A stretch of DNA of 64,000 nt from Haladaptatus paucihalophilus DX253 (GTDB lineage Archaea > Halobacteriota > Halobacteria > Halobacteriales > Haladaptataceae). Positions 26,643-35,248 of the stretch are shown piece after piece (position 1 is the first letter of the stretch; every line of letters starts with the position of its first letter). A model generated the notes under the pieces. It did no database searches, was not told where the DNA came from, and worked only from the letters and a program-made list of their open reading frames with translations. The translations under genes and the position numbers were made by a program. Location: the NCBI RefSeq assembly GCF_000376445.1, contig NZ_AQXI01000001.1, forward strand, positions 1,706,962 through 1,770,961. The letters run 5' to 3'.

Positions 26643-27137
26643 TCAGCTCATTTTGCCCGTCGCCGACAGCAGCGGCGGGACGAGAAGACCGAGGACGGCA
26701 CCGTAGACGAGGTGGGCCAACAATCCCGACGGATGGAGATTCGGCACGAGCGGTGCCGCCGGAACGTCGGAAATCATCAATCCGAGCGGGAGGACGATTC
26801 CCGCGCCGACGACCCAGAGCACGAGGCTGTATGCCATGCCGGAGGCGACGCTCCGGGAAACACCGCCGACTTTCGTCCCGAGCGGGGATTTCGTGACGAG
26901 GAACGCGAACAGCACGCCGAAAACGGTTCCGTGAACGAGGTGGACGACCCACCCCATGAGCGACCCCTGAAGGTTGTAGAGCGCCGCGGCCGCGTTCGTG
27001 ACGATGAACGGGCGGAAGTATATCCAAACGGGAGCCATCACGGCGGCGGCGACGAGTCCGGCGATGCCCCCGCTGAGCAGTATCCCGATGCCGGTGTCGG
27101 TTCGTCCCTCGACGCGAAGTGACGTTTGCGTTGACAT
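26643..27137 (-). CDS. Four-helix membrane protein of unknown function
   Basis: The start MSTQTSLRVEGRTDTGIGIL gives 164 residues. Four hydrophobic segments are seen: GILLSGGIAGLVAAAVMAPV, LVHGTVFGVLFAFLV, GMAYSLVLWVVGAGIVLPLG and LLAHLVYGAVLGLLVPPLL. The second and fourth share the pattern HLV(H/Y)G-x-V-(F/L)G, so it may be an internal duplication. It is convergent with trmG10 and divergent from the APC permease. No family is recognised. Confidence 0.75.
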   Translation of the reverse strand: MSTQTSLRVEGRTDTGIGILLSGGIAGLVAAAVMAPVWIYFRPFIVTNAAAALYNLQGSLMGWVVHLVHGTVFGVLFAFLVTKSPLGTKVGGVSRSVASGMAYSLVLWVVGAGIVLPLGLMISDVPAAPLVPNLHPSGLLAHLVYGAVLGLLVPPLLSATGKMS

Positions 27138-27301
27138 GGACACGATAGCTTCGCCGAAGGACGTGTTAGTCTCCCTGCTTGCCATGGCATGCTTTCGTTC
27201 CGGGGGAACGGCGGTGATATCGAGCGCGTCGTGGCGGGGATTTGATGGTTGCTGTAGCAAGCAATGGATGTTTGCTGAAAGTCGGCTTACGGGGAAACAG
27301 C

Positions 27302-28777
27302 ATGGGAAAGCTCGGTCTCAAAGAGGCAGTAGCGATGGCTGTCGGCGGGATGATCGGAGGTGGTATCTACTCCGCCTTCGGCCTCGTCGTCTCCATCTCG
27401 GGACGCTTATCGTGGATCGCGTTCCTGCTCGCCGGAATCGTGGCACTCAGCGCGGGGTACAGTTACATCAAGATGAACCAGTACGTCGGCGACCGCGGCG
27501 GCGCGCCGACCTATTTTCACGACCTGTTCGGCGACACGATGCTGACGGGGATGGTGGGGTGGACGCTCCTGTTCGGATACATCGTCTCGATGGCGCTGTA
27601 CGCCTACGCGTTCTCGTCGTTCTTCACGAAGCTGTTCGGTCGGCTCGCGTTCAATCAGATACCCATCGCAAATCTGATTTCCATCCTCGTCATCGGGGCG
27701 TTCGTCGGACTCAACCTGATGGGAGCCGGTTCGACCGGCAAAGCCGAGGACTTCCTCACGTTCTTCAAAGTCGCCGTCATCGGCGGCTTCGGAATCTGGG
27801 GCGTTTACTTCGCCGTCACGGGCAACATCTTCCAGCCGGGATTCTACGAGTTCATGCTCAACCCGACCATCGGCATCGCGGACCCGTTCCTCGGCGCGGC
27901 GATGTCGTTCGTGGCGTTTCAGGGCTGGCAGTTGTTGCTGTACGACCAAGATAAGTTCAGCAACCCGGAAGAGACGATTCGGAAAGCCATCTACATCGCC
28001 ATCCCGGTGGCGACCCTGCTGTACGTCCTCGTCGCGTTCACGACGACGAGCATCCTCGAACTGCCCGTCATCATGGTCAGCCCGGAAACGTCGCTGCTGT
28101 ACGCCGCGCTGCCGTTCGCGGGACAGCTCGGAGCGCTCCTCATCGGGTTCTCCGCGCTGTTTTCGACCGCGAGCGCGGTCAACGCGACGCTATTCAGCAG
28201 CGCGCAGTTCTCCCGGGAACTCATCGAAATCGGCGTCCTCCCGGACCTGACCGGCGTGGAAAGCGACGGCGGAGACGGGAGCAGTAGCGAGAGCGGAAGT
28301 GACGGCAGTGACGGGAGCGATAGCAGTGACAGCGACGGCAGCAACAGCGATAGCAGTAATGACAGCAGCAACAGCAACAGTAACAGCGACGACGGAAACA
28401 GCGACGAAAGCAGCGACAGCGACGGGAATCAGATTCCCTCGGGAATCGTCATCGGTCTCGGCGTGCTGTCGATGGCGTTCGCGGTGTACGGGAGCCTGAT
28501 GAGCATCACGACGTTCGCGTCGCTCGCGTTCATCGCCGTCTTCGGCGGCGTGAGCTACGTCGCATACCGGGAACGTGACAACCTCGACATCCATCCGACG
28601 ATACCCGTCGTGGGCACCGTCGGTTGTACGCTCTTCTTCCCGGTGTTGCTGTACGACCTGTACGTGCACAGTTCGTCCACGTTCTGGCTGGTCGTCGTCA
28701 TCGGCCTGCTCGTGGTCGGCTCCGAACTGGTGTACTTCAAATTCGCCGGTGCGCAGACCGGAGGTGCGCAATCATGA
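27302..28777 (+). CDS. APC-superfamily permease with Ser/Asp/Gly insert
   Basis: A 491-residue permease beginning MGKLGLKEAVAMAVGGMIGG; the motif GGMIGGGIYSAFG in helix 1 is typical of APC amino-acid transporters. About 12 transmembrane helices. Between helices near 318 and 377 lies a 57-residue hydrophilic insert made only of Ser, Asp, Gly, Asn and a few Glu. It is coded by repeats of AGCGACGGC/AGCAGTGAC type at about 28258-28431. After the insert the helices resume with QIPSGIVIGLGVLSMAFAVY. The gene overlaps the following substrate-binding protein by 4 bases (ATGA). Substrate is unknown; peptide or amino acid is inferred. Confidence 0.88.
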   Translation: MGKLGLKEAVAMAVGGMIGGGIYSAFGLVVSISGRLSWIAFLLAGIVALSAGYSYIKMNQYVGDRGGAPTYFHDLFGDTMLTGMVGWTLLFGYIVSMALYAYAFSSFFTKLFGRLAFNQIPIANLISILVIGAFVGLNLMGAGSTGKAEDFLTFFKVAVIGGFGIWGVYFAVTGNIFQPGFYEFMLNPTIGIADPFLGAAMSFVAFQGWQLLLYDQDKFSNPEETIRKAIYIAIPVATLLYVLVAFTTTSILELPVIMVSPETSLLYAALPFAGQLGALLIGFSALFSTASAVNATLFSSAQFSRELIEIGVLPDLTGVESDGGDGSSSESGSDGSDGSDSSDSDGSNSDSSNDSSNSNSNSDDGNSDESSDSDGNQIPSGIVIGLGVLSMAFAVYGSLMSITTFASLAFIAVFGGVSYVAYRERDNLDIHPTIPVVGTVGCTLFFPVLLYDLYVHSSSTFWLVVVIGLLVVGSELVYFKFAGAQTGGAQS

Positions 28778-30402
28778 CGAAACACGAGGAAAACGGACTG
28801 ACGCGACGGAAACTGCTTGCATCGCTCGGAATTGCGGGCGCGGGCGCCCTGTCGGGCTGTTCGGCCATCGAACGGGTGTCCGGCGGAAACGGCTCGCAAC
28901 TCCGAATCGCCCAACCGCTCACGGCCACGGTCCTCGACCCCGTGGTCATCGAAAGCGTGCCGTCGGCGCAGGTAGCCACGCAGGTGTTCGAAGGCCTGTA
29001 CACCTACGGCGAGGGGACGACGTTGGAACCCGAACTCGCCGACGGCGAACCGAAGGTGAGCCACGGCGGGACGCGGTACGAGGTGTCGCTGAAGTCGGAA
29101 CCGCGGTTCCAAAACGGAAACCCAGTCACGGCGGAGGACGTGAAATACTCGTTCGAAGCGCCGAGCCACCGGGACGGGAACACGTCGTGGCGGCGGGGGA
29201 CGCCGAACAAGTGGGAGGTGGACATGATAGACACCATCGAGACGCCCGACGACCACACGGTGCGGTTCGAACTGTCGTACCCGTACGACGCCTTCCACGA
29301 GGTGCTCACCCGGGCCGTCGTCCCCAAATCGGCCCGCGACCCCGACCCCGAGACGTTCGCCAAAAACCCGGTCGGCTCCGGGCCGTTTCAGGTGGACCGG
29401 TTCGTGCCCCAGAAGTACGCGATTCTGACGCGCTGGGACGACTACTGGGACTCGCCGAAGGCCGCAATCGACCGGTTGAAGTTCGTCTCGGAGTACTCGG
29501 GGCTGTCGCGGACGATGAGCCTGAAGACGGGGCAAAACCAGCTAGTCGAGGAGGTAGAGCCCCACCTCTGGAAGGCGACGAACGACCAACCGAACGCGAC
29601 CGTGAAATCCAGCGAGAGCTACGATTACACGTTCCTCGGCTTCAACTGCAACGGCGGGCCGACCTCGGAGGAGAAAGTCCGGAAGGCGGTCGATTACTGC
29701 GTCAACTTCGACGAGATGGTGGAGAACATCCTCCGTCCGGCGGGCGAGCGCACGTACAGCCCGCTTCCACACCAGTTGGCCGAGGAGTGGGACATGCCCG
29801 TCAACGAGTGGAAGCGGATACCCAACGAGCGGAACATCGAGAAAGCGCGAACGCTGTTCCGCGACGCGGGCGTCGAGGCGTGGGCACCGAAGATAGCCGT
29901 TCCGGCGTCGAAGAGTTCCGGCGACGAGCTGCTGATGATGATGGCGAACGCCGTAAAGCAGGGGCTGACGCTCGCCGGGTTCCAGCAGGCCAGCGTCGAG
30001 AAGTACTCGTGGTCGGTGTTCCACGACAAAATCGTCTCGGGGTCGCCGAGCGACTACCACATGTTCGTCACGGAGTGGTCGGCGTTTCCCGACCCGGACG
30101 CCTACGTCTATCCCCTGTTCCACCAGCGGGCGGAGGGCGAGACGAACGGCGTGTTCTACAAGAACGACGACGTGATGGAGAAGATACTGAACGCGCGGAA
30201 ATCGGACGTGCACGCGAAGCGGAGGAAACTCTACGAGGAGACCATCACGACCCTGCTGGAGGACCGCGTGCACCTGCCGATATACCAGCCGAAGAACGCC
30301 TTCGGGGTGAAAAAGGACCTCGACGACTTCCAGCTGTCCCCGATGTCGGAGGAGAACCCGCGGTTCGTCGGTTCGGAGTATCGGGTCACGGTCGGCGAGT
30401 AA
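28774..30402 (+). CDS. Oligopeptide-type substrate-binding lipoprotein
   Basis: A protein of 542 residues with a Tat-type lipoprotein signal: TRRKLLASLGIAGAGALSGC, lipobox Cys near residue 29. The mature part matches family 5 extracellular solute-binding proteins, including QPLTATVLDPVVIESVPSAQ, VFEGLYTYGEGTTLEPELAD and KYSFEAPSHRDGN; these usually serve ABC peptide transporters. No ABC ATPase or ABC permease is near. Instead it is translationally coupled (ATGA) to the APC permease upstream. It would be held outside the membrane by its lipid. Confidence 0.9.
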   Translation: MTKHEENGLTRRKLLASLGIAGAGALSGCSAIERVSGGNGSQLRIAQPLTATVLDPVVIESVPSAQVATQVFEGLYTYGEGTTLEPELADGEPKVSHGGTRYEVSLKSEPRFQNGNPVTAEDVKYSFEAPSHRDGNTSWRRGTPNKWEVDMIDTIETPDDHTVRFELSYPYDAFHEVLTRAVVPKSARDPDPETFAKNPVGSGPFQVDRFVPQKYAILTRWDDYWDSPKAAIDRLKFVSEYSGLSRTMSLKTGQNQLVEEVEPHLWKATNDQPNATVKSSESYDYTFLGFNCNGGPTSEEKVRKAVDYCVNFDEMVENILRPAGERTYSPLPHQLAEEWDMPVNEWKRIPNERNIEKARTLFRDAGVEAWAPKIAVPASKSSGDELLMMMANAVKQGLTLAGFQQASVEKYSWSVFHDKIVSGSPSDYHMFVTEWSAFPDPDAYVYPLFHQRAEGETNGVFYKNDDVMEKILNARKSDVHAKRRKLYEETITTLLEDRVHLPIYQPKNAFGVKKDLDDFQLSPMSEENPRFVGSEYRVTVGE

Positions 30403-30484
30403 GGTGACAGGGGAGTCAGAGAAGTAGCGGTGAGACGGGTCGGGCATCAATATCTTTTCAAACTCGTAGGGGGGACACCCACCC

Positions 30485-31477
30485 ATGAAGCAGTACCTCG
30501 GACTCGTCGAGGACGTCCTCCGGGACGGGACGTACAAGCCCAATCGAACCGGCGTGGACACGATTTCGACCTTCAGCCAGCACTACGAGGTGGACCTGCG
30601 CGAGGGGTACCCCTTGCTGACCACGAAGAAGATGGACGGGTTCCGCTGGGACTCGATGCTCCACGAACTCCTCTGGTATCTCTCCGGCGAGGAGCACATC
30701 CGGAACCTCCGCGAGAAGACCGGCATCTGGAACGAGTGGGCCGACGAGGACGGCACCCTCGACACGGCCTACGGCCGATTTTGGCGACGGTTCCCGGTCC
30801 CCGAGGAGGGACTGCCGGGCGAATCGTGGCCCGAGGCGGACCACCGCTGGATGAACGAGGACGGAACGTTCGACCAGATTCAGTACCTCATCGACGGCCT
30901 CGACGAGAATCCGAACTCCCGTCGCTTCGTCGTCTCCGCGTGGCATCCCGCGAACGCGGCCGTCTCGACGCTCCCGCCGTGTCACTACACCTTCGTCGTC
31001 AACGTGCAGGGCGACACACTGAACCTCCACCTCACCCAGCGCTCGGGCGACGTGGCGCTCGGCATCCCGTTCAACGTCGCGGCCTACGCCCTGCTGGCGA
31101 CGGTGCTCGCCCGCCAGACCGGCTTCGAGGTCGGGAAGTTCGCCCACACCATCGTGGACGCGCACGTCTACTGCGGCGAAGGCGACCGCGGGGAGTGGTA
31201 CCGCGACAACCTCGAAGACCTCCAGACGCGTCTCGCCGACGTTACCCAAAAATCCGAGTACGAGGAGGTCCGTGAGTGGCTCGAATCCGAAGCCCCCGAG
31301 GAGGAGACGGAGGCGATGGACCACGTGCCGGGGCTGCTGACCCAACTCTCGCGCACCCCGAAATCTCGGCCCGAAATCGAGGTGGCGGCGGATTCCATCG
31401 ACGAGTTGACCTACGACGACATCGTGCTCCGGGAGTACGACGCCCACCCCGGCATCAAATTCAGCGTGGCCGAATGA
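30485..31477 (+). CDS. thyA: Thymidylate synthase ThyA
   Basis: The 330-residue enzyme starts MKQYLGLVEDVLRDGTYKPN. Conserved blocks are NRTGVDTISTFSQHYEVDLR, the catalytic Cys near residue 166 in STLPPCHYTFVVNV, LHLTQRSGDVALGIPFN and FAHTIVDAHVYCGEG. It is about 65 residues longer than the E. coli enzyme; extra sequence lies at about 100-135 and 240-290. It makes dTMP from dUMP and methylene-THF. The next gene, dihydrofolate reductase, overlaps by 4 bases and regenerates THF, so the two enzymes form a cycle. Confidence 0.96.
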   Translation: MKQYLGLVEDVLRDGTYKPNRTGVDTISTFSQHYEVDLREGYPLLTTKKMDGFRWDSMLHELLWYLSGEEHIRNLREKTGIWNEWADEDGTLDTAYGRFWRRFPVPEEGLPGESWPEADHRWMNEDGTFDQIQYLIDGLDENPNSRRFVVSAWHPANAAVSTLPPCHYTFVVNVQGDTLNLHLTQRSGDVALGIPFNVAAYALLATVLARQTGFEVGKFAHTIVDAHVYCGEGDRGEWYRDNLEDLQTRLADVTQKSEYEEVREWLESEAPEEETEAMDHVPGLLTQLSRTPKSRPEIEVAADSIDELTYDDIVLREYDAHPGIKFSVAE

Positions 31478-31953
31478 CCCGTCTCGTCTGCATCGCCGCG
31501 GTCGCCGAAAACGGCGTCATCGGACGCGACGGCGACATGCCGTGGCACTACTCGGCCGACTTGCGCCACTTCAAGGAGACCACGATGGGCCATCCGGTCG
31601 TCATGGGGCGGACGACCTACGAGAGCATCGCGGGGCAACTCGACGGCCCGCTTCCGGGTCGAACCAACGTCGTCCTGAGTCGGTCGAATCCCGACCTGCC
31701 CGAGGAAGTCGTCCTCGTCCACAGCGTCGAGGAGGCGATAGAGACGGTCGAAGAACTGGACGACACAGCCTTCGTCATCGGCGGTGCGACGGTGTACGAG
31801 CAGTTCCTCCCGCACGCGGACGAACTGATTCTGACCGAGATTCACGACGAGTACGAGGGTGATACCCACTTCCCGGAGTGGGACCCGAAAGAGTGGACGG
31901 AAGTCGAGCGCGACGAGCGCGAGGAATTGGATTTCGTTCGCTACGAGCGGTGA
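31474..31953 (+). CDS. folA: Dihydrofolate reductase
   Basis: A 159-residue enzyme, MTRLVCIAAVAENGVIGRDG. The DHFR pattern is intact: DMPWHYSADLRHFKETTMGH with the substrate Asp/Glu helix, VVMGRTTYESI, GRTNVVLSRSNPD, VIGGATVYEQFLP and LTEIHDEYEGDTHFPEWDP. It reduces dihydrofolate with NADPH. Translation is coupled to thyA by ATGA overlap. Its end overlaps by 13 bases the end of the next gene on the opposite strand. Confidence 0.96.
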   Translation: MTRLVCIAAVAENGVIGRDGDMPWHYSADLRHFKETTMGHPVVMGRTTYESIAGQLDGPLPGRTNVVLSRSNPDLPEEVVLVHSVEEAIETVEELDDTAFVIGGATVYEQFLPHADELILTEIHDEYEGDTHFPEWDPKEWTEVERDEREELDFVRYER

Positions 31954-32309
31954 GGAATCGCCGCACGGAGTTTTTTGTCGATTCGAAACCGCACGACGGC
32001 GGCCGCGAACAGCATGGCGACGACCCACTTTGCGAGCGTCGGAACGGGCGCTCGAACGCCGTCGGTGCCGGTGACGATGCCGAGAACCGCCGTTCCGACG
32101 ATGGTCAGCAAGCCGAACAGCGCGATCCGTTTCGGTTTTTCGGGGCGGTAGGACAGACACAGCCACGTCATCAAAAGTGTCGCGCCGAATCCGAGAAAGA
32201 ACAGCGTATCGTAGTACGGACTATCGATTCCGACGACACCGAAGGTCGGAACCGTGAGAGCCCACCCGGTTCCGCTGTAGTACCAAAAAGGGTCGGTGAG
32301 CGTGCCCAT
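31941..32309 (-). CDS. Membrane protein of unknown function (122 aa)
   Basis: A hydrophobic protein of 122 residues with three or four membrane segments (YDTLFFLGFGATLLMTWLCL, IALFGLLTIVGTAVLGIV, VPTLAKWVVAMLFAAAVV). It begins MGTLTDPFWYYSGTGWALTV. The start lies directly after the stop codon of the 32310-32684 gene, so the two are an operon. It converges on folA with overlapping ends. No known family is recognised. Confidence 0.72.
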   Translation of the reverse strand: MGTLTDPFWYYSGTGWALTVPTFGVVGIDSPYYDTLFFLGFGATLLMTWLCLSYRPEKPKRIALFGLLTIVGTAVLGIVTGTDGVRAPVPTLAKWVVAMLFAAAVVRFRIDKKLRAAIPHRS

Positions 32310-32684
32310 CTACGCCTCGCTTCCGCGCCACCGGAGTTTCGGTTTCGCCCACGCGACGACCGCGCCGACGAGAAGGGCGAGGACCCACGTGCCGAGTAGC
32401 GTCGGTTGATTTTTCGCAACGTCTGCGGCCCCGAGAACCCACCAGAGGGAGAAGGTTGCCAACCAACTGGCGATTCCGAACAGCCACACCTGTCCGTACG
32501 AAACCGGAAGCATCCGGAGAGCGACGAGCACGCCGACGATGAGGCCCGGAACGTACACGAGAAGGTTGTCCACCAAACCGGGGCCACTGAGGAAGACGGC
32601 CCAGAGAACGGAAAACGGAAGCGTGAGCATCAGCACGCTGCCGACGACGATGCCGACCTGTTCGAGGCGGCGAGGGAGGGACAT
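32310..32684 (-). CDS. Membrane protein of unknown function (124 aa)
   Basis: A 124-residue protein with about four hydrophobic helices: VGIVVGSVLMLTLPFSVLWA, LVYVPGLIVGVLVALRML, FGIASWLATFSLWWVLGA and TWVLALLVGAVVAWAKP. The start is MSLPRRLEQVGIVVGSVLML. It forms an operon with the next gene downstream, which may act with it. Function is unknown. Confidence 0.72.
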   Translation of the reverse strand: MSLPRRLEQVGIVVGSVLMLTLPFSVLWAVFLSGPGLVDNLLVYVPGLIVGVLVALRMLPVSYGQVWLFGIASWLATFSLWWVLGAADVAKNQPTLLGTWVLALLVGAVVAWAKPKLRWRGSEA

Positions 32685-32727
32685 ACCGTATGGTTGTCAG
32701 TCTGAGAATAAATGCTTTCTTCCCCGC

Positions 32728-33087
32728 TCACTGGGGCGACGGTGGCCCGATGGAGATGAGGTAGGCGAGTCCGCCGATGACGATACCGCCGAGCATGGTG
32801 ACGACGACGTGAATGAAGGTGACGAACCCGGCCGTGCGCCACTTCAGGCGGAAGACGATGTGGAACAGAGAGACGTCCAGCGCGAGCGCGATGAGGACCA
32901 CGAGCGGCGGGAAGTACTGTTGGAGGAGAAACGGCAGGGCGGCTATCGGCGGGCCGACGACGAGCGCGCGCCTGAACGGGATGCTCCCGAGGACGTTTCG
33001 CGCGGCGATGAACCCCGTCAACGAGAGGAACCCCGCCAACAGGAGGTACGTTCCGACGAGCGGCGTCAAGTCACCCAGCAGTGCCAT
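32728..33087 (-). CDS. Membrane protein of unknown function (119 aa)
   Basis: A 119-residue, four-segment membrane protein (TYLLLAGFLSLTGFIAARNV, VVGPPIAALPFLLQQYFPPL, VLIALALDVSLFHIVF, TFIHVVVTMLGGIVIGGLAY). The organisation resembles small haloarchaeal transporters or membrane sensors. It stands 43 bases from its neighbour, so it may belong to the same minus-strand group. No family recognised. Confidence 0.7.
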   Translation of the reverse strand: MALLGDLTPLVGTYLLLAGFLSLTGFIAARNVLGSIPFRRALVVGPPIAALPFLLQQYFPPLVVLIALALDVSLFHIVFRLKWRTAGFVTFIHVVVTMLGGIVIGGLAYLISIGPPSPQ

Positions 33088-33170
33088 ACCCGTGGTTCCG
33101 GACCGAATCGGCTTGTGTATGGCGATGTCACTCCGGAACGATGGACCGCGAAAGGAAAGGAGATGAGACG

Positions 33171-33731
33171 TTATTCCAGCAGACCGAGTTCTTCGAGACG
33201 GGAGACGATTTTATCGACTGCCTGTTCGGCGTCCTCGGGCTTCTTGCCGCCGGTGATGACGAGTTTGCCGGAGCCGAACAGCAGAGCGACGACTTCGGGT
33301 TCGTCGAGACGGTAGACGAGGCCGGGGAACTGCTCGGGTTCGTACTCGATGTTCTCCAAGCCGAGACCGATGGCGATGGCGTTGAGGTTCAGGTTGCGTC
33401 CGAGGTCCGCGCTCGTGACGATGTTCTGGACGACGATTTCGGGGTCGTCGTTGACCTGAATGTTGAGTTCACGAAGCTTGTCGAAGACGATTTCGAGACT
33501 CTCGTGGACGTCGGCCGTGCTCTTCGCGCCGGTACAGACGATTTTGCCGGAGCGGAAGATGAGTGCGGCCGATTTGGGGTTCTGGGTACGGTAGACGAGA
33601 CCGGGGAACTGCTCGGGGTCGTAATCCGCGCCCTCCAAGTCCATAGCGACGCTTTGGAGGTCGAGTTCCTGCCCGATGCCCGTCGAGGCGACCACGTTTT
33701 CAATGTTGATGGTTTCCTTGGGGTCGGTCAT
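33171..33731 (-). CDS. tbp: TATA-box-binding protein
   Basis: The 186-residue protein MTDPKETINIENVVASTGIG is archaeal TBP. Two saddle repeats (about 8-97 and 98-186) each have EQFPGLVYR followed by (L/V)IFRSGK or ALLFGSGK-type sequence. The C-terminus ends EELGLLE with the usual acidic bias. It recognises TATA boxes together with TFB to recruit RNA polymerase. Haloarchaea have several TBPs; this one has the form of the general copy. Its own promoter has strong TATA-like and palindromic elements. Confidence 0.97.
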   Translation of the reverse strand: MTDPKETINIENVVASTGIGQELDLQSVAMDLEGADYDPEQFPGLVYRTQNPKSAALIFRSGKIVCTGAKSTADVHESLEIVFDKLRELNIQVNDDPEIVVQNIVTSADLGRNLNLNAIAIGLGLENIEYEPEQFPGLVYRLDEPEVVALLFGSGKLVITGGKKPEDAEQAVDKIVSRLEELGLLE

Positions 33732-33738
33732 AGCGCGA

Positions 33739-33767
33739 CTTAAATGACGTATTTAAGGTTTATAAAG
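33739..33767 (-). promoter_or_regulatory. tbp promoter: TATA box plus perfect inverted repeat
   Basis: On the coding strand of tbp the TATA box CCTTTATAAA (33759-33768) lies about 28-37 bases before the ATG, as for a leaderless mRNA. Between it and the start is a perfect inverted repeat CTTAAAT-GACGT-ATTTAAG (33739-33757, 7-bp arms, 5-base spacer) that itself looks TATA-like. A factor bound there would cover the transcription start. TBP or a repressor could act here. Confidence 0.6.
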
Positions 33768-33931
33768 GTTGGTAGTCCAGACTGACACGACGAAATCGGC
33801 CTTTATGAGCGACCGACGAACGAAATCCTGATGTAGGAGGTTTATTAGTCGGGTTTTCCGTATTTCGAATCGAATCCCGTCGATATTCCATGGCGCAGAC
33901 CTTAACAGTGCGCCGCCCCAATCGGCGGGTA

Positions 33932-34663
33932 ATGAGCGACGAGCGAAGTCATAAATTCTCGGAGGGGACAGGCTTTGACGACCCGTACGAAGGGTTCGAT
34001 TTGGACCCGCCGGAACTCGAAGTGAACCCGGAAGAGGTGGACCCGGTTGACTCCCGCGTCGTCACCGACCTCCTCGACCAGCAGTCGATTCCGCGCGACA
34101 AGGTGTCAGTGGGCGACCTCATCGAGGTCGGTCTGAGCTACACGCGGATAAATCGCTTCGAAGAGGCGACGGAAACGTTCGAGCGCGCGGCGCGTTTCGC
34201 CGACGATGGGTCGCGCGAGGAACAGGAGGCGTGGACGAACAAGGGCGTCGCGCACGCCGAACTCGAAGAGTGGGACGAAGCCATCAGCGCGTACCGCGAA
34301 TCCATCCACATCGACGACGACAGCGAACACGCCGCGACGGCGGAGACCAACCTCGCGTACGCACTTTGGGAGTCGGGACGAACCGAGCAGGCGCTCGAAC
34401 ACTCGGAGCGCGCGGTCGAAATCGACCAGCGCTTCCCGCAGGCGTGGTTCAACCGCGGGTTCTTCCTGCTCGAACGCGGCCTCGTGGAGGACGCGGTGAA
34501 CTGCTTCGACAACGCGATTCGACTCGGCTTCCGGAACGCGCACGTCATCGAGGAGAAGGCGCGCGCGCTGGAGGAACTAGGCGAGGACGAGGAAGCAGAG
34601 CGACTCGCCGAGGAGGCGAAAGAAATGCGCAAGGAGGCGGAGGAAGAGCTGGTCCAGGAATGA
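33932..34663 (+). CDS. Tetratricopeptide repeat protein
   Basis: The start MSDERSHKFSEGTGFDDPYE is preferred (243 residues) over an in-frame ATG 42 bases earlier. From about residue 60, helical pairs repeat with TPR spacing: YTRINRFEEATETFERAARF, AELEEWDEAISAYRESIHID, ALWESGRTEQALEHSERAVE and LLERGLVEDAVNCFDNAIRL. The C-terminus is a charged coiled coil (EDEEAERLAEEAKEMRKEAE). TPRs mediate protein contacts; no enzyme domain is present. It overlaps the DUF424 gene by 4 bases. Interaction partner unknown. Confidence 0.88.
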   Translation: MSDERSHKFSEGTGFDDPYEGFDLDPPELEVNPEEVDPVDSRVVTDLLDQQSIPRDKVSVGDLIEVGLSYTRINRFEEATETFERAARFADDGSREEQEAWTNKGVAHAELEEWDEAISAYRESIHIDDDSEHAATAETNLAYALWESGRTEQALEHSERAVEIDQRFPQAWFNRGFFLLERGLVEDAVNCFDNAIRLGFRNAHVIEEKARALEELGEDEEAERLAEEAKEMRKEAEEELVQE

Positions 34664-34950
34664 TACTCAAGGAGCGCGAGACCGGAGAGGGACTGTTGGT
34701 CGCGGTCTGCGACGACGACGTGCTCGGCGAGACGTTCGAGACGGGCGAGATGTCGTTTACCGTGACGGAGGAGTTCTACGGCGGCGACGAGGCCGACGAG
34801 GACGAAGTTGTCCACAGCCTCAACCGCGCCGACGTGGCGAACATCGTCGGCACCGACGCCGTGGCGCTCGCGGTCGAAGCCGGGTTCGTGAACGAGGCGA
34901 ACGTCCTCGAACTGGATTCGACCCGGCACGCGCAGTTCTTGCGGATGTAG
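34660..34950 (+). CDS. DUF424 family protein
   Basis: A small acidic protein of 96 residues, MILKERETGEGLLVAVCDDD. It matches archaeal DUF424, with DVLGETFETGEMSFTVTEEF, ANIVGTDAVALAVEAGFV and LDSTRHAQFLRM as conserved blocks. DUF424 often neighbours translation genes and may bind RNA; this is family-level speculation. It is translationally coupled to the TPR protein by ATGA. Confidence 0.85.
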   Translation: MILKERETGEGLLVAVCDDDVLGETFETGEMSFTVTEEFYGGDEADEDEVVHSLNRADVANIVGTDAVALAVEAGFVNEANVLELDSTRHAQFLRM

Positions 34951-35130
34951 TCAATCGAGGTACGCCGGGACGTTCACCGCGACCAGACAGAGCAGGGACC
35001 CGACGACCGTTCCGACCGCGACCGACAGCAGTCCGGTATGAAACGCGATGGCGGCGAACGCGTGGAACACGCCGACGAACGTGAGGCCGAGAAATATCAT
35101 GCTCGCGCCGAGCCGTCGTTTCGAAACCAT
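34951..35130 (-). CDS. Small two-helix membrane protein (59 aa)
   Basis: The likely start MVSKRRLGASMIFLGLTFVG gives 59 residues with two membrane segments (SMIFLGLTFVGVFHAFAAIA and VAVGTVVGSLLCLVAVNVP). A longer in-frame form would add 36 residues of non-conserved appearance. The stop codon touches that of DUF424. No function can be assigned. Confidence 0.65.
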   Translation of the reverse strand: MVSKRRLGASMIFLGLTFVGVFHAFAAIAFHTGLLSVAVGTVVGSLLCLVAVNVPAYLD

Positions 35131-35248
35131 GCCGAAACGGTGGGGTCGAAGCGACTTAATCCACACCATCGTTCTCGTAACCAAATACGGTTTCGACGGC
35201 CTGTGAAGACCGAAGAAGTGTTCCCACTCGAAACCCAATTCCTACGCA

